64,000 nucleotides of DNA, taken from contig NZ_CP133838.1 in NCBI RefSeq assembly GCF_031432975.1, positions 682,001 to 746,000 of the forward strand, written 5' to 3'. The translations under genes were made by a program, and so were the position numbers. Every line of letters begins with the position of its first letter. Positions within the stretch are counted from its first letter, which is position 1. Shown here one piece after another: positions 29,116 to 40,697 of this stretch. This DNA comes from Buttiauxella selenatireducens. GTDB taxonomy: Bacteria > Pseudomonadota > Gammaproteobacteria > Enterobacterales > Enterobacteriaceae. The notes beneath the pieces are model-generated. The model saw only the letters and a list, made by a program, of their open reading frames with translations. It was not told where the DNA came from and did not search any database.

Positions 29116-32100
29116 ATGCCAAAACGTACAGATATAAAAAGCATCCTGATCCTCGGCGCAGGCCCCATTGTTATCGGCCAGGCGTGTGAGTTCGACTATT
29201 CCGGTGCTCAGGCGTGTAAAGCGCTGCGTGAAGAGGGTTACCGTGTTGTTCTGGTGAACTCCAACCCGGCGACAATCATGACCGACCCAGAAATGGCGGA
29301 TGCGACCTACATCGAGCCGATTCACTGGGAAGTTGTACGCAAAATCATTGAGAAAGAACGCCCGGATGCAGTGCTGCCAACCATGGGCGGCCAGACTGCA
29401 CTGAACTGTGCGCTGGAACTGGAACGTCAGGGCGTGCTGGCTGAGTTTGGCGTCACCATGATTGGTGCAACCGCTGACGCCATTGATAAAGCCGAAGACC
29501 GTCGTCGTTTCGACGTGGCAATGAAAAAAATTGGCCTTGATACTGCGCGCTCCGGCATCGCTCACAACATGGAAGAAGCGCTGGCTGTTGCTGCGGATGT
29601 CGGTTATCCGTGCATCATCCGTCCTTCATTCACCATGGGTGGCACCGGCGGCGGTATCGCTTACAACCGTGAAGAGTTCGAAGAAATCTGCGAGCGTGGT
29701 CTGGATCTTTCCCCAACCAAAGAGCTGCTGATTGATGAATCGCTGATCGGTTGGAAAGAGTACGAGATGGAAGTGGTGCGTGATAAAAACGACAACTGCA
29801 TCATCGTCTGCTCTATCGAAAACCTTGACCCGATGGGTATTCACACCGGTGACTCCATCACCGTAGCGCCAGCGCAAACGCTGACCGACAAAGAATACCA
29901 AATCATGCGTAACGCCTCGATGGCGGTGCTGCGTGAAATCGGCGTGGAAACCGGTGGTTCTAACGTACAGTTCTCGGTTAACCCGAAAACAGGCCGTCTG
30001 ATTGTTATCGAGATGAACCCGCGTGTATCGCGCTCGTCTGCACTGGCTTCTAAAGCAACCGGCTTCCCGATTGCGAAAGTGGCGGCGAAACTGGCTGTCG
30101 GTTACACCCTCGATGAACTGATGAACGATATCACCGGCGGCAAAACGCCTGCTTCGTTCGAACCGTCCATTGACTACGTTGTCACTAAAATCCCACGCTT
30201 TAACTTCGAGAAATTCGTTGGTGCCAATGACCGCCTGACGACGCAGATGAAATCTGTCGGTGAAGTGATGGCGATTGGCCGCACGCAGCAGGAATCACTG
30301 CAAAAAGCACTGCGCGGTCTTGAAGTGGGCGCGACCGGTTTTGACCCGAAAGTGAATCTGGATGACCCTGAAGCCCTGACCAAAATCCGCCGTGAGCTGA
30401 AAGACGCGGGTGCCGAGCGTATCTGGTACGTGGCCGACGCATTCCGTGCAGGCCTGTCAGTTGATGGCGTATTCAACCTGACCAATATTGACCGCTGGTT
30501 CCTGGTACAGATTGAAGAGCTGGTGCGTCTGGAAGAGAAAGTGCAAGAAGTCGGTATCACCGGTCTGGACCATGACTTCCTGCGTATGCTCAAGCGTAAA
30601 GGCTTTGCGGATGCGCGTCTGGCTAAACTGGCGGGCGTTCGTGAATCAGAAATCCGTAAACTGCGTGAGCAATATAAGCTGCACCCGGTTTATAAGCGCG
30701 TTGATACTTGTGCGGCGGAATTCTCAACCGACACCGCATACATGTACTCCACTTATGAAGATGAGTGCGAAGCGAACCCGAACAACGACCGTGACAAAAT
30801 CATGGTACTGGGCGGTGGCCCGAACCGTATCGGCCAGGGTATCGAGTTTGACTACTGCTGCGTACACGCCTCTCTGGCGCTGCGCGAAGATGGTTATGAA
30901 ACCATCATGGTTAACTGCAACCCAGAAACCGTTTCTACCGACTATGACACGTCCGACCGTCTGTACTTCGAGCCAGTGACCTTCGAAGATGTGCTGGAAA
31001 TCGTGCGTGTTGAGAAACCTAAAGGCGTTATCGTGCAGTACGGCGGCCAGACTCCGCTGAAACTGGCGCGTGAACTGGAAGCCGCAGGCGTACCGATTAT
31101 CGGCACCAGCCCTGACGCTATCGACCGTGCTGAAGACCGTGAGCGTTTCCAGCACGCTGTTGACCGTCTGAAACTGAAACAGCCTGCCAACGCCACGGTA
31201 ACCACCATCGAAATGGCCGTCGAAAAAGCCGCGCAGATTGGTTATCCGCTGGTGGTTCGCCCATCCTACGTACTGGGTGGACGCGCGATGGAAATCGTCT
31301 ACGACGAAGTCGATTTACGTCGTTACTTCCAGACTGCGGTTAGCGTGTCTAACGACGCGCCAGTGTTGCTGGACCGCTTCCTCGACGACGCGGTAGAAGT
31401 GGATGTTGATGCCATCTGCGACGGTGAAACCGTGCTGATTGGCGGCATCATGGAGCACATTGAACAGGCTGGCGTTCACTCCGGTGACTCCGCATGTTCT
31501 CTGCCAGCGTATACACTGAGCCAGGAAATCCAGGACGTAATGCGCCAACAGGTGCAGAAACTGGCTTTCGAGTTGCAAGTTCGCGGTTTGATGAACGTGC
31601 AGTTTGCGGTGAAAGATAACGAAGTCTACCTGATTGAAGTGAACCCGCGTGCTGCGCGTACCGTCCCGTTTGTTTCCAAAGCAACCGGCATGGCGCTGGC
31701 GAAAGTGGCCGCGCGCGTGATGGTTGGGCAAACGCTGGTTCAGCAGGGCATGACTAAAGAAATCATCCCGCCTTACTACTCCGTGAAAGAAGTGGTTCTG
31801 CCATTCAACAAGTTCCCGGGCGTTGACCCACTGTTAGGGCCAGAAATGCGCTCTACCGGTGAAGTGATGGGCGTAGGCCGCACCTTTGCTGAAGCTTTCT
31901 CGAAAGCCATGTTAGGCAGTCAGTCGACCATGCGTAAACCAGGCCGCGCACTGCTTTCTGTTCGTGAAGGCGACAAAAAACGCGTTGTGGATTTGGCGGC
32001 TAAACTGCTGAAACAGGGCTTTGAGCTGGACGCGACTCACGGTACTGCGGTTGTGCTGGGTGAAGCGGGTATCAACCCACGTCTGGTGAACAAGGTGCAT

Positions 32101-32340
32101 GAAGGCCGTCCGCACATTCAGGACCGTATCAAGAATGGCGAATATACCTACATCATCAACACCACGGCTGGCCGTCAGGCGATTGAGGATTCCAAACTCA
32201 TCCGCCGCAGTGCGCTGCAATATAAAGTGCATTATGACACCACGCTGAACGGCGGCTTTGCCACCGCGATGGCGCTGAACTCTGATGCGACTGAAAAAGT
32301 CATTTCAGTTCAGGAAATGCACGCGCAGATCACTAAGTAA
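29116..32340 (+). CDS. carB: Carbamoyl-phosphate synthase large subunit
   Basis: 1074 residues (E. coli 1073). Two homologous ATP-grasp halves: carboxy-phosphate domain (1-400, [19 protein letters not shown]), oligomerisation domain, carbamoyl-phosphate domain (from about 550, [19 protein letters not shown]), and C-terminal allosteric domain bound by UMP, IMP and ornithine. It synthesises carbamoyl phosphate from bicarbonate, two ATP and ammonia delivered by CarA. Ends in a strong terminator; the E. coli cai/fix genes are absent downstream. Confidence 0.99.
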   Translation: MPKRTDIKSILILGAGPIVIGQACEFDYSGAQACKALREEGYRVVLVNSNPATIMTDPEMADATYIEPIHWEVVRKIIEKERPDAVLPTMGGQTALNCALELERQGVLAEFGVTMIGATADAIDKAEDRRRFDVAMKKIGLDTARSGIAHNMEEALAVAADVGYPCIIRPSFTMGGTGGGIAYNREEFEEICERGLDLSPTKELLIDESLIGWKEYEMEVVRDKNDNCIIVCSIENLDPMGIHTGDSITVAPAQTLTDKEYQIMRNASMAVLREIGVETGGSNVQFSVNPKTGRLIVIEMNPRVSRSSALASKATGFPIAKVAAKLAVGYTLDELMNDITGGKTPASFEPSIDYVVTKIPRFNFEKFVGANDRLTTQMKSVGEVMAIGRTQQESLQKALRGLEVGATGFDPKVNLDDPEALTKIRRELKDAGAERIWYVADAFRAGLSVDGVFNLTNIDRWFLVQIEELVRLEEKVQEVGITGLDHDFLRMLKRKGFADARLAKLAGVRESEIRKLREQYKLHPVYKRVDTCAAEFSTDTAYMYSTYEDECEANPNNDRDKIMVLGGGPNRIGQGIEFDYCCVHASLALREDGYETIMVNCNPETVSTDYDTSDRLYFEPVTFEDVLEIVRVEKPKGVIVQYGGQTPLKLARELEAAGVPIIGTSPDAIDRAEDRERFQHAVDRLKLKQPANATVTTIEMAVEKAAQIGYPLVVRPSYVLGGRAMEIVYDEVDLRRYFQTAVSVSNDAPVLLDRFLDDAVEVDVDAICDGETVLIGGIMEHIEQAGVHSGDSACSLPAYTLSQEIQDVMRQQVQKLAFELQVRGLMNVQFAVKDNEVYLIEVNPRAARTVPFVSKATGMALAKVAARVMVGQTLVQQGMTKEIIPPYYSVKEVVLPFNKFPGVDPLLGPEMRSTGEVMGVGRTFAEAFSKAMLGSQSTMRKPGRALLSVREGDKKRVVDLAAKLLKQGFELDATHGTAVVLGEAGINPRLVNKVHEGRPHIQDRIKNGEYTYIINTTAGRQAIEDSKLIRRSALQYKVHYDTTLNGGFATAMALNSDATEKVISVQEMHAQITK

Positions 32341-32362
32341 CCTTCGGGTTGTTCAGTTTAAT

Positions 32363-32389
32363 AAGGCTCACTTCGGTGGGCCTTTTTTT
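32363..32389 (+). terminator. carAB terminator
   Basis: AAGGCTCAC-TTCG-GTGGGCCTT hairpin with a stable TTCG tetraloop and a T7 run. Confidence 0.92.
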
Positions 32390-32468
32390 GCTATGTAGAT
32401 CACACATGTAGGCTGGATATCGTTAAGCGACTACACTGTGATGATTACGCATACGGACAACCAACCCT

Positions 32469-32999
32469 ATGATTTTGATTATTTATGCACACCCTTACCC
32501 GCATCACTCCCATGCAAACCGAAAAATGATAGAGCAGGCCTCACTTTTGCCAGATGTGGAAGTGCGTTCTCTTTATGCTTTATATCCCGATTTCAATATT
32601 GATATTGCTGCTGAACAGGAAGCATTAAGCCGCGCCGATCTGGTTATCTGGCAACATCCGATGCAGTGGTACAGCACGCCGCCATTGATGAAACTGTGGA
32701 TCGATAAAGTGCTTTCTCACGGCTGGGCGTATGGTCACGGTGGTACGGCATTACACGGAAAAAACGTGATGTGGGCTGTCACGACCGGTGGCGGTGATAA
32801 CCACTTCGAACTCGGCGACCATCCTGGCTTTGATGTACTCGGCCAACCATTACAAGCCACCGCGTTGTATTGCGGTATGAACTGGCTGCCGCATTTCACC
32901 ATCCATTACACCTTTGTTTGCGACGAAAACACCCTCGAGGTTCAAGCCGAAATGTACAAGCAACGCTTGCTCGACTGGAAGGAGGCGAATCATGGATAG
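32469..32999 (+). CDS. kefF: KefF, quinone oxidoreductase and ancillary activator of KefC
   Basis: 176 residues, as in E. coli. Flavodoxin-like FMN protein ([46 protein letters not shown]) that binds KefC and is needed for its full activity. It overlaps the kefC start by 8 bases, so the partners are translationally coupled. Confidence 0.96.
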   Translation: MILIIYAHPYPHHSHANRKMIEQASLLPDVEVRSLYALYPDFNIDIAAEQEALSRADLVIWQHPMQWYSTPPLMKLWIDKVLSHGWAYGHGGTALHGKNVMWAVTTGGGDNHFELGDHPGFDVLGQPLQATALYCGMNWLPHFTIHYTFVCDENTLEVQAEMYKQRLLDWKEANHG

Positions 33000-34848
33000 C
33001 CACAGCATGATTCAGGCGCTGATTTATCTCGGCTCCGCAGCAATCATTGTGCCGATTGCGGTGCGTCTTGGGTTGGGGTCGGTACTCGGCTACCTTATCG
33101 CGGGCTGTATTATCGGGCCGTGGGGTTTGCGGCTGGTGACTGACGCCGAAACTATTCTGCACTTTGCGGAGATAGGCGTGGTGTTGATGCTATTCGTCAT
33201 CGGTCTGGAGCTGGACCCGCAGCGCTTATGGACCCTGCGTGTGTCGGTATTTGGCGGCGGTATGCTGCAAATGGTGGCGTGTGGATTACTGCTCGGTTTG
33301 TTCTGCATGTTCTTAGGATTACGCTGGCAAGTGGCGGTCTTAATCGGCCTGACGCTGGCACTTTCCTCCACCGCCATCGCGATGCAGGCGATGAACGAGC
33401 GCAACCTGACTGTTTCGCAAATGGGGCGCAGTGCATTTGCAGTACTGCTCTTTCAGGATATCGCCGCCATTCCGCTGGTCGCCATGATCCCCTTATTAGC
33501 CAGCAGTGGCACAACCACGACCTTTGCCGCATTTTCAATTTCTGCTCTTAAAGTGGTGGGGGCTCTGGCGATAGTCGTGTTGTTAGGCCGCTATGTTACG
33601 CGCCCATTACTGCGGTTTGTGGCACGTTCTGGCCTGCGGGAAGTTTTCAGTGCCATGGCGTTGTTTATGGTATTCGGCTTTGGTTTATTGCTTGAGGAAG
33701 CTGGGCTTTCAATGGCGATGGGCGCGTTTCTCGCGGGGGTTTTACTGGCAAGTTCTGAGTATCGCCATGCGCTGGAAAGCGATATCGAACCCTTCAAAGG
33801 ATTGCTGCTGGGGCTGTTTTTCATCGGCGTGGGGATGTCGATAGATTTTGGTACGCTGTTGGATAATCCGCTGAGGATTATCGTGCTGCTGTTCGGTTTC
33901 CTGGCGATTAAAACTATTACGCTTTGGACCGTGGCAAAAACCCTTAACGTACCGCGTAAACAGCGTCGCTGGTTTGCCGTTTTGCTGGGGCAGGGAAGTG
34001 AGTTTGCCTTCGTCATTTTTGGTACAGCGAGAATGGCAGATGTGTTGGACGACAGTTGGGCAAAATCGCTTACGCTAGCCGTCGCACTCTCTATGGCGGC
34101 AACGCCACTGCTGCTGGTGTTGCTCAATCGTCTGGAAAAATCTGGCAAAGAACAGGCGCGTGAAGCCGATGAAATCGATGAAGAACAACCGCGCGTGATT
34201 GTTGCTGGTTTCGGGCGTTTTGGGCAAATAGCCGGGCGCTTGCTGCTGACCAGCGGAGTGAAAATGGTGGTTCTCGATCACGATCCAGACCATATCGAAA
34301 CGCTGCGAAAATTTGGTACCAAGGTGTTTTATGGCGATGCGACCCGCGTGGATTTACTGGAATCTGCGGGTGCGGCAAAAGCCGAAGTGCTGATCAACGC
34401 CATCGACGATCCTGATGCCAATATGCAGTTAGCCGAATTGGTGCAGGAGCATTTCCCGCATCTGAAAGTGATTGCCCGCGCACGCGATCTCGACCACTTT
34501 ATTCGGTTGCGCCAGCTTGGGGTCGATCAACCTGAGCGTGAGACATTTGAAGGGGCGTTGAAAGTGGGGCGCAGAGCGCTCGAAGGGCTGGGCGTGGGGA
34601 GCTACGAGGCACGAGAACGAGCTGACCATTTCCGCCGGTTCAATATGCAAATGGTGGAAGAGATGGTGCCCGCTCCAGACTGGTCAGCACGTGCTGATGT
34701 TCTCAAACGCACCAGCGCCATGCTTACTGATGTGATTAACGAAGATCGTGCACATCTCAATGTGATTCAGCGCCATGGCTGGCAAGGAACGGAAGAGGGT
34801 GTTCATTCAGGGAAATTGGCGGATGAGCCACCTGTGAAACCTGAGTAA
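32992..34848 (+). CDS. kefC: KefC, glutathione-gated K+/H+ efflux antiporter
   Basis: 618 residues (E. coli 620). An N-terminal CPA2 antiporter domain of about 12 membrane segments ([19 protein letters not shown]) is followed by a cytoplasmic KTN/TrkA-N regulatory domain ([18 protein letters not shown]...[14 protein letters not shown]). Glutathione holds it closed and electrophile adducts open it, acidifying the cytoplasm. The start at 32992 has GGAGG upstream within kefF; earlier in-frame codons lie inside the kefF coding sequence and are rejected. Confidence 0.96.
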   Translation: MDSHSMIQALIYLGSAAIIVPIAVRLGLGSVLGYLIAGCIIGPWGLRLVTDAETILHFAEIGVVLMLFVIGLELDPQRLWTLRVSVFGGGMLQMVACGLLLGLFCMFLGLRWQVAVLIGLTLALSSTAIAMQAMNERNLTVSQMGRSAFAVLLFQDIAAIPLVAMIPLLASSGTTTTFAAFSISALKVVGALAIVVLLGRYVTRPLLRFVARSGLREVFSAMALFMVFGFGLLLEEAGLSMAMGAFLAGVLLASSEYRHALESDIEPFKGLLLGLFFIGVGMSIDFGTLLDNPLRIIVLLFGFLAIKTITLWTVAKTLNVPRKQRRWFAVLLGQGSEFAFVIFGTARMADVLDDSWAKSLTLAVALSMAATPLLLVLLNRLEKSGKEQAREADEIDEEQPRVIVAGFGRFGQIAGRLLLTSGVKMVVLDHDPDHIETLRKFGTKVFYGDATRVDLLESAGAAKAEVLINAIDDPDANMQLAELVQEHFPHLKVIARARDLDHFIRLRQLGVDQPERETFEGALKVGRRALEGLGVGSYEARERADHFRRFNMQMVEEMVPAPDWSARADVLKRTSAMLTDVINEDRAHLNVIQRHGWQGTEEGVHSGKLADEPPVKPE

Positions 34849-34849
34849 C

Positions 34850-34878
34850 AAAAAAGCTCCCAAGTCGGGAGCTTTTTT
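34850..34878. terminator. Bidirectional terminator between kefC and the LysE-family gene
   Basis: AAAAAGCTCCC and GGGAGCTTTTTT arms around a five-base loop, A-rich on one side and T-rich on the other, serving two convergent genes. Confidence 0.92.
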
Positions 34879-34901
34879 ATTTCTGCCTGATTGAGTGACA
34901 A

Positions 34902-35516
34902 TCAGCTTAAAGCCACTTTAATTCCTAGCGCTATCAGCATCCCACCCAGCAACTTATCGACAATCTTCTGTGCTTTAGTCAGGCCGCGGCGAACCGGTTC
35001 GCTCTGAATCAGCACTACCAAAAGCGGCCACCAGACGACGGACAACGCCAGAATCACTCCTGCGTACCAGAGTTTTTCCATGGTGCCGGAATTTACGCTT
35101 AACACCTGGGTGAATACCGAAAGGAAGAACAGTGTCGCCTTTGGATTCAGCAGATTGCATAAATAACCCTGCAAGAAGGCTTTTTTGAGCGTGGTTTGCT
35201 GGCGTTCAACATTACTGACATCCATTTTACTGCTGCCGCGAGCAAGCAAAGCGTGGATGCCAATCCAGATCAAATACGCTGCACCAGCGTATTTCAGCAA
35301 ACCGAATAACCAGGGCGTCGTGGTGATAAGAACGGCCAGGCCTGCCACACAATACGCCATATGGGTCGCAACTCCGCTAATGACCCCAATGGAAGTCATC
35401 ATCGCCGCCGCGCGCGGGTAACGGGCTGCATTTTTAATTACCAGAAAGAAATCGGGGCCAGGAGAAAGCATCCCCAGAGTGGCAATGGTGGCGACAAAAA
35501 GTGTGGTTTCCAGCAT
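34902..35516 (-). CDS. LysE/RhtB-family amino acid exporter
   Basis: 204 residues, about six membrane segments. Family motifs: GMLSPGPDFFLVIKNAARYPRAAAMMTSIGVISG near the N-terminus and LLNPKATLFFLSVF in the second half. RhtB/RhtC-type proteins export threonine, homoserine or similar amino acids; the substrate here is not readable. I use ATG 35516 (MLETTLFVATIATLGM), because the in-frame upstream extension to 35576 is hydrophilic and not family-like. In E. coli folA directly follows kefC, so this gene is a local addition. Confidence 0.85.
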   Translation of the reverse strand: MLETTLFVATIATLGMLSPGPDFFLVIKNAARYPRAAAMMTSIGVISGVATHMAYCVAGLAVLITTTPWLFGLLKYAGAAYLIWIGIHALLARGSSKMDVSNVERQQTTLKKAFLQGYLCNLLNPKATLFFLSVFTQVLSVNSGTMEKLWYAGVILALSVVWWPLLVVLIQSEPVRRGLTKAQKIVDKLLGGMLIALGIKVALS

Positions 35517-35723
35517 GGGATTGTCCGGCAAAGAGGGATAAAGGTGAACTATACCGCAGCTATTACATTGACTCATAGTCAGTGGCGAAGCGTAGTTAAG
35601 AATTTTTTACGTTACTTCTGGCACTTTTACGCTAACTCATTGTTCCTGCTCTATCAGGAAGCAATACGTTACGGGTTTACAGTCGCAGAACAAAAAAATT
35701 CTTACAGACAGGCGTGCGGACAG

Positions 35724-35752
35724 TCGACGAAAGAATATGCTTTCCGTATAGT
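35724..35752 (+). promoter_or_regulatory. Candidate folA promoter
   Basis: TCGACG (35724-35729), 17-bp spacer, TATAGT (35747-35752), 36 bases before the folA ATG. Confidence 0.45.
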
Positions 35753-35787
35753 GGCGGCAAATTTTTCACCATCCTTGGGTTAATAGA

Positions 35788-36267
35788 ATGATCAGTCTGA
35801 TTGCTGCATTAGCGGTAGATCGTGTAATTGGCATGGAAAACGCCATGCCCTGGGACTTGCCTGCCGATCTGGCCTGGTTTAAACGTAATACACTGAATAA
35901 ACCTGTGGTTATGGGGCGTTTGACCTGGGAATCTATCGGTCGACCGCTGCCTGGACGCAAGAATATTGTCATTAGCAGCAATCCTGGCGCCGATGACCGC
36001 GTTCAGTGGGTATCGTCTGTAGAGGATGCCATTAAGGCTTGTGGCGACGCAGAAGAGATTATGGTGATTGGTGGCGGACGTGTTTACGAACAGTTCCTGC
36101 CAAAAGCACAGCGTCTGTATCTGACGCACATCGACGCAGAAGTGGAAGGCGACACGCACTTCCCGGATTACGAACCGGATGAGTGGCAGTCTACTTTCAG
36201 TGAATTCCACGACGCAGATGAAAGTAACTCACACAGTTACTGTTTCGAAGTGCTGGAGCGTCGTTAA
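35788..36267 (+). CDS. folA: Dihydrofolate reductase
   Basis: 159 residues, the length of E. coli FolA. NADPH-dependent reduction of dihydrofolate to tetrahydrofolate. [35 protein letters not shown] carries W22 and the active-site D27; [19 protein letters not shown] and [14 protein letters not shown] are the cofactor-binding segments. It stands alone and is convergent with apaH. Confidence 0.98.
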   Translation: MISLIAALAVDRVIGMENAMPWDLPADLAWFKRNTLNKPVVMGRLTWESIGRPLPGRKNIVISSNPGADDRVQWVSSVEDAIKACGDAEEIMVIGGGRVYEQFLPKAQRLYLTHIDAEVEGDTHFPDYEPDEWQSTFSEFHDADESNSHSYCFEVLERR

Positions 36268-36275
36268 GTAAAAGC

Positions 36276-36311
36276 AAAAAGCCCGGTTTGATTTATCACC
36301 GGGCTTTTTTT
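36276..36311. terminator. Bidirectional terminator between folA and apaH
   Basis: AAAAAGCCCGGT and ACCGGGCTTTTTT arms. The minus-strand stop codon of apaH (36312-36310) lies inside the T-run. Confidence 0.92.
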
Positions 36312-37161
36312 ATGAAGCAATGGCTGTTTCACCGCCGCCGACATCTTGCTGTCGATTCGATGGCTGAACGAAAACCATTTTATCTTCCCAGCGCAGACAG
36401 GTTAAGTCTCCGCCCCAGCAGCAGCCAGTATCTAACCCGTAAATCCCTTCAGGCGTACCTTTGCCTTCCAGTGAAGCCCAATGCCCGAAGATAACCGAAT
36501 ACTCATCGGTTACCGGCCCTGGGATCGCAAACCACGGTTTCAACGGAGCGGGAGCGCTTTCTGGCGAATCTTTGCAGTACATATCCAGTTGCCCGTTCGG
36601 GAAGCAATAACGCATACGGGTCAATGAATTGGTAATAAACCGCAGGCGTGCTAACCCTGAAAGTTCGGGCGACCAGTTATTCGGCATATCGCCATACATT
36701 GCATCGAGGAATAACGGGTAGCTGTCGCTGGATAACACCGCTTCAACATCACGCGCACAGGCCATCGCGGTATTGAGATCCCACTGTGGGGTTACCCCGG
36801 CGTGAGCCATCACAATCTTTTTATCTTCATCTACCTGAAGCAGAGGCTGGCGACGTAACCAGTTAAGCAGTTCGTCTGCATCGGGCGCTTCAAGTAATTG
36901 GGATACGCGATCTTTGGGTTTATTGCGGCTGATGCCTGCATAAACCGCTAGCAGATGCAGGTCGTGGTTGCCGAGCACGAGACGCACGCTATCGCCAAGC
37001 CCGCGCACAAAACGCAGGACTTCGAGTGAAGCTGGCCCACGAGCGACGAGATCACCCGTAAGCCATAAAATATCTTCGCCAGGCTTAAAATCAACCTGTT
37101 GTAGTAGGGCGACCAGTTCATCGTAACAGCCGTGAACATCGCCAATCAGGTATGTAGACAT
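36310..37161 (-). CDS. apaH: Diadenosine tetraphosphatase (symmetrical)
   Basis: 283 residues (E. coli 280). Hydrolyses Ap4A to two ADP and removes Np4 caps from RNA. Metallophosphatase motifs [17 protein letters not shown] and GNHDLHLL. The start at 37161 ([11 protein letters not shown]) matches the family; the open frame upstream to 37341 runs through apaG and is spurious. Last gene of lptD-surA-pdxA-rsmA-apaG-apaH. Confidence 0.97.
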   Translation of the reverse strand: MSTYLIGDVHGCYDELVALLQQVDFKPGEDILWLTGDLVARGPASLEVLRFVRGLGDSVRLVLGNHDLHLLAVYAGISRNKPKDRVSQLLEAPDADELLNWLRRQPLLQVDEDKKIVMAHAGVTPQWDLNTAMACARDVEAVLSSDSYPLFLDAMYGDMPNNWSPELSGLARLRFITNSLTRMRYCFPNGQLDMYCKDSPESAPAPLKPWFAIPGPVTDEYSVIFGHWASLEGKGTPEGIYGLDTGCCWGGDLTCLRWEDKMVFVQPSNRQQDVGGGETAIAS

Positions 37162-37165
37162 TGTA

Positions 37166-37543
37166 TTAGTGAATGAAGGCTGGAATAGCCAGACGGAACA
37201 CGGGAATAGCAACGCGGAAAGCGTCGCCCTGAGAGTCAACCATTTCGTAATGGCCTTGCATGGTGCCAAGCGGTGTTTCAAGAACAGCACCGCTTGTATA
37301 GCTGTATTCGTTGCCCGGTTCAATATGCGGCTGGACGCCAATCACGCCTTCGCCCTGAACTTCAGTTTCATGGCCGTTGCCATTGGTGATAAGCCAATAG
37401 CGGCCAAGCAATTGCACCGGTGTTCGCCCCAGGTTACGAATGGTAACGGTATAAGCAAAGACGAAACGCTCGTGCTCAGGAGAGGACTGGGATTCGATAT
37501 AGACGCTTTGTACCTGAATGCATACGCGGGGCGAATTTAACAT
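37166..37543 (-). CDS. apaG: ApaG (CorD) protein
   Basis: 125 residues, the E. coli length ([19 protein letters not shown]...). Single beta-sandwich domain of unclear biochemical role, linked in Salmonella to Co2+ resistance and Mg2+ efflux. It starts 2 bases after the rsmA stop and ends 4 bases before apaH. Confidence 0.96.
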   Translation of the reverse strand: MLNSPRVCIQVQSVYIESQSSPEHERFVFAYTVTIRNLGRTPVQLLGRYWLITNGNGHETEVQGEGVIGVQPHIEPGNEYSYTSGAVLETPLGTMQGHYEMVDSQGDAFRVAIPVFRLAIPAFIH

Positions 37544-37545
37544 CG

Positions 37546-38370
37546 TTAACTCTCCTTCGGCTGCTGCGGATGCTCAGCCAAATAGTTTGCCAGTTGGCAA
37601 TACTGTGCGACTGAGATGTTCTCAGCACGCAGGGTTGGGTCGATTCCCAGCTCCGTCATCACTTCAACGCTAAAGAGATGGCCAAGGCTATTACGAATCG
37701 TTTTGCGACGTTTATTAAAGGCTTCCGTGGTGATGCGGCTTAAAACACGCAGTTCGTTCACGGGGTGCGGTATTGTTGCATGTGGAACCAGACGAACAAC
37801 GGCAGAGTCCACTTTTGGTGCCGGTGTGAAAGCCGTTGGTGGCACTTCAAGCACTGGGATGACATTGCAATAATACTGCGCCATGACAGATAAACGACCA
37901 TACGCTTTACTGTTTGGGCCAGCAACTAAACGGTTTACCACCTCTTTTTGCAGCATAAAGTGCATATCAGCAATGGCATCAGTATAGCTAAAGAGATGGA
38001 ACATCAATGGCGTGGAGATGTTATACGGCAGATTGCCAAATACGCGCAACGGCTGACCGATTTTTTGCGACAGCTCTCCAAAATCCATGGTCATGGCATC
38101 TTGCTGATAAATTGTCAGTTTGGGTGCCAGGAAAGGATGCGTTTGCAAACGGGCTGCAAGATCGCGGTCCAGCTCGATAACGGTCATTTCATCCAGGCGT
38201 TCACCCACAGGCTCGGTTAATGCGCCGAGGCCGGGGCCGATTTCAACCATTGCCTGGCCTTTTTGTGGATTAATTGCAGAGACAATACTGTCGATAACGA
38301 ACTGGTCATTAAGGAAGTTTTGTCCAAAACGTTTACGGGCTAAATGGCCCTGGTGGACACGAGTATTCAT
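37546..38370 (-). CDS. rsmA: 16S rRNA (A1518/A1519) dimethyltransferase RsmA (KsgA)
   Basis: 274 residues. Dimethylates two adjacent adenines in helix 45 of 16S rRNA during 30S maturation; its loss gives kasugamycin resistance. [10 protein letters not shown] at the N-terminus, SAM-binding [12 protein letters not shown] and catalytic [10 protein letters not shown] are present. The start overlaps the pdxA stop by 4 bases. Confidence 0.97.
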   Translation of the reverse strand: MNTRVHQGHLARKRFGQNFLNDQFVIDSIVSAINPQKGQAMVEIGPGLGALTEPVGERLDEMTVIELDRDLAARLQTHPFLAPKLTIYQQDAMTMDFGELSQKIGQPLRVFGNLPYNISTPLMFHLFSYTDAIADMHFMLQKEVVNRLVAGPNSKAYGRLSVMAQYYCNVIPVLEVPPTAFTPAPKVDSAVVRLVPHATIPHPVNELRVLSRITTEAFNKRRKTIRNSLGHLFSVEVMTELGIDPTLRAENISVAQYCQLANYLAEHPQQPKES

Positions 38371-39356
38371 TGAGTATTAGTAATCATTTTGATGGCGAGA
38401 TTAAGCGCCGTAATAAAACTGCCGACCTCAGCTTTCCCCTGACCGGCGAGTTCTAGCGCGGTTCCGTGGTCAACTGAAGTGCGGATAAAAGGTAAGCCTA
38501 GCGTGATATTTACCGCCCGGCCAAAGCCCTGGTATTTCAGTACCGGTAAGCCTTGATCGTGGTACATCGCCAGTACTGCATCGGCGTTATCAAGATACTT
38601 TGGTTGAAACAGCGTATCTGCCGGTAGCGGGCCAGAAAGTTTCATTCCCAGACCACGCATTTCATTCAGTACTGGAATGATGGTATCAATTTCTTCGGTG
38701 CCCATGTGGCCGCCTTCCCCGGCATGGGGGTTGAGGCCACAAACCAGCACATGCGGCTGCGCAATACCAAACTTGGTTTGCAGGTCATGATACAGGATGG
38801 TGATTATCTGGCGTAATAAATCTGGCGTTATCGCATCAGAAATGGCTTTTAGCGGCAGATGTGTGGTGGCTAAAGCAACCCGTAACTCTTCGGTTGCCAG
38901 CATCATCACGACTTTTTCACTGTGCGAGCGTTCTTCGAAAAACTCGGTATGACCGATAAACGGAATACCCGCATCGTTGATTATGCCCTTGTGAACGGGC
39001 CCCGTGATGAGTGCGGCAAATTCACCGCTAATACACCCATCACAAGCTCGAGCCAGTGTTTCAACCACATACTCACCGTTTCTCACATCCAACTGCCCCG
39101 GAACGACTGGAGCGCGTAATTCGATGGGGACAACCGTCAGTGTGCCAGCAGGTTGCGGGCTTGCAGGGATATCGGGCTGGTAAGTTCGAAGCTTGAGAGG
39201 AAGGCCGAGGAGGGCAGCACGTTCCTTGAGAAGTTCAGGCGAAGCCACGACGACCAGTTCAACAGGCCATTCGCGGCTTGCCAGTGCGATGACCAGGTCG
39301 GGGCCAATCCCGGCGGGTTCGCCGGGAGTGATGACCACACGATGGAAATTAACCAT
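38367..39356 (-). CDS. pdxA: 4-hydroxythreonine-4-phosphate dehydrogenase
   Basis: 329 residues, the E. coli length. NAD-dependent step of pyridoxal phosphate synthesis. [12 protein letters not shown] at the N-terminus; metal-binding His in GPVHKGIIN and [14 protein letters not shown], and [13 protein letters not shown]. Overlaps surA by 8 bases and rsmA by 4. Confidence 0.97.
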   Translation of the reverse strand: MVNFHRVVITPGEPAGIGPDLVIALASREWPVELVVVASPELLKERAALLGLPLKLRTYQPDIPASPQPAGTLTVVPIELRAPVVPGQLDVRNGEYVVETLARACDGCISGEFAALITGPVHKGIINDAGIPFIGHTEFFEERSHSEKVVMMLATEELRVALATTHLPLKAISDAITPDLLRQIITILYHDLQTKFGIAQPHVLVCGLNPHAGEGGHMGTEEIDTIIPVLNEMRGLGMKLSGPLPADTLFQPKYLDNADAVLAMYHDQGLPVLKYQGFGRAVNITLGLPFIRTSVDHGTALELAGQGKAEVGSFITALNLAIKMITNTQ

Positions 39357-40641
39357 TGCTACCTAAAATTTTCACGTAAGCAGATGCACGCTGTTCCTGC
39401 ATCCAGGTTTGTGCTTCTTCAGAGAACTTACGGTTGAACAGCATGCGATAAGCACGATCTTTCTGAGCGACATCGGTCTTATCAACCTTGCGAGTGTCCA
39501 TCAGTTCAATCAGGTGCCAACCAAATGAAGAGTGAACAGGTGCACTAATCTGACCTTTTTGCATTTTTGACAGCGCATCACGGAAAGCGGGATCATAAAT
39601 GTCGGTAGATGCCCAACCTAAATCGCCACCCTGGTTAGCAGAACCTGGGTCTTCAGAGAACGATTTTGCCGCCTCAGCGAAGGTTGTTTTGCCGCTCTTA
39701 ATATCAGCCGCAATTGCGTTCAACTTAGCACGCGCTTGATCGTCGCTCATAATTGGCGAGGATTTCAGCAAAATATGGCGAGCGTGAACTTCGTTCACAG
39801 AAATGCTCTGGCTTTGACCACGCAGGTCGTTCACTTTCAGAATGTGGAAACCCACACCTGAACGAATCGGCCCGATCACATCACCTTTTTTCGCCGTGCT
39901 TAATGCCTGAGCGAAAATGGACGGTAATTCCTGAATGCGTCCCCAACCCATTTGACCGCCTTTCAGGGCTTGTTGGTCAGCAGAGTAGGTGATAGCCAGT
40001 TTGCCGAAATCAGCACCGCTTTGTGCTTGTGAAGCAATATCACGCGCTTGCTTTTCCGCATCATCTACCTGAGCCGATGTTGGGTTTTCTGGCAATGGAA
40101 TCAGGATGTGGCTTAAGTTGAGCTCGGTGCTGCTGTCGTTTTGGCTACCCACTTGCTGCGCGAGAGCGTCGACTTCTTGCGGCAGAATCGTTACGCGACG
40201 ACGTACTTCGTTATTACGAACTTCCGAAATCGTCATCTCTTTGCGGATCTGAGCACGGTAAGTATTGTAATTGACGCCATCATAGGCCAGACGGCTACGC
40301 ATCTGGTCCATGCTCATTTTGTTTTGTGCCGCGATATCAGCAATGGCTTTATCAACCTGCTCATCGGTCACTTTGACGCCCATTTTTTGACCCATCTGCA
40401 GGATGATTTGATCCATGATCAGACGTTCAATAATTTGATGGCGCAGCGTGTTGTCGTCAGGAAGCTGCTGCCCGGCTTGTTGGGCACCCGTCTTCACTGA
40501 TTGCATCATGCCATCAACGTCACTTTCCAGTACTACACCGTTATTCACTACGGCTGCAACTTTGTCGACCACTTGTGGGGCCGCGAAAGAGGTATTCGTC
40601 ACCAGGACGATACCGAGAAGCAGCGTTCTCCAATTCTTCAT
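39349..40641 (-). CDS. surA: Periplasmic chaperone and prolyl isomerase SurA
   Basis: 430 residues (E. coli 428). An Sec signal peptide ([24 protein letters not shown]) is followed by the N-terminal chaperone domain, two parvulin domains ([16 protein letters not shown]..., [13 protein letters not shown]...) and a C-terminal helix. It escorts outer-membrane proteins, including LptD encoded just upstream, through the periplasm to BAM. Spacing to lptD is 56 bases. Confidence 0.97.
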   Translation of the reverse strand: MKNWRTLLLGIVLVTNTSFAAPQVVDKVAAVVNNGVVLESDVDGMMQSVKTGAQQAGQQLPDDNTLRHQIIERLIMDQIILQMGQKMGVKVTDEQVDKAIADIAAQNKMSMDQMRSRLAYDGVNYNTYRAQIRKEMTISEVRNNEVRRRVTILPQEVDALAQQVGSQNDSSTELNLSHILIPLPENPTSAQVDDAEKQARDIASQAQSGADFGKLAITYSADQQALKGGQMGWGRIQELPSIFAQALSTAKKGDVIGPIRSGVGFHILKVNDLRGQSQSISVNEVHARHILLKSSPIMSDDQARAKLNAIAADIKSGKTTFAEAAKSFSEDPGSANQGGDLGWASTDIYDPAFRDALSKMQKGQISAPVHSSFGWHLIELMDTRKVDKTDVAQKDRAYRMLFNRKFSEEAQTWMQEQRASAYVKILGSNG

Positions 40642-40697
40642 ACTTTTTCCATTTTTACTTAGCCGCGAAGCGGATTACGTTTTCTAGTCAAAGCGAA

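Noticed and set aside
37162-37341. 60-residue N-terminal extension of ApaH
   Set aside because: It runs antisense-free through apaG in another frame; the family start [11 protein letters not shown] at 37161 fits exactly.
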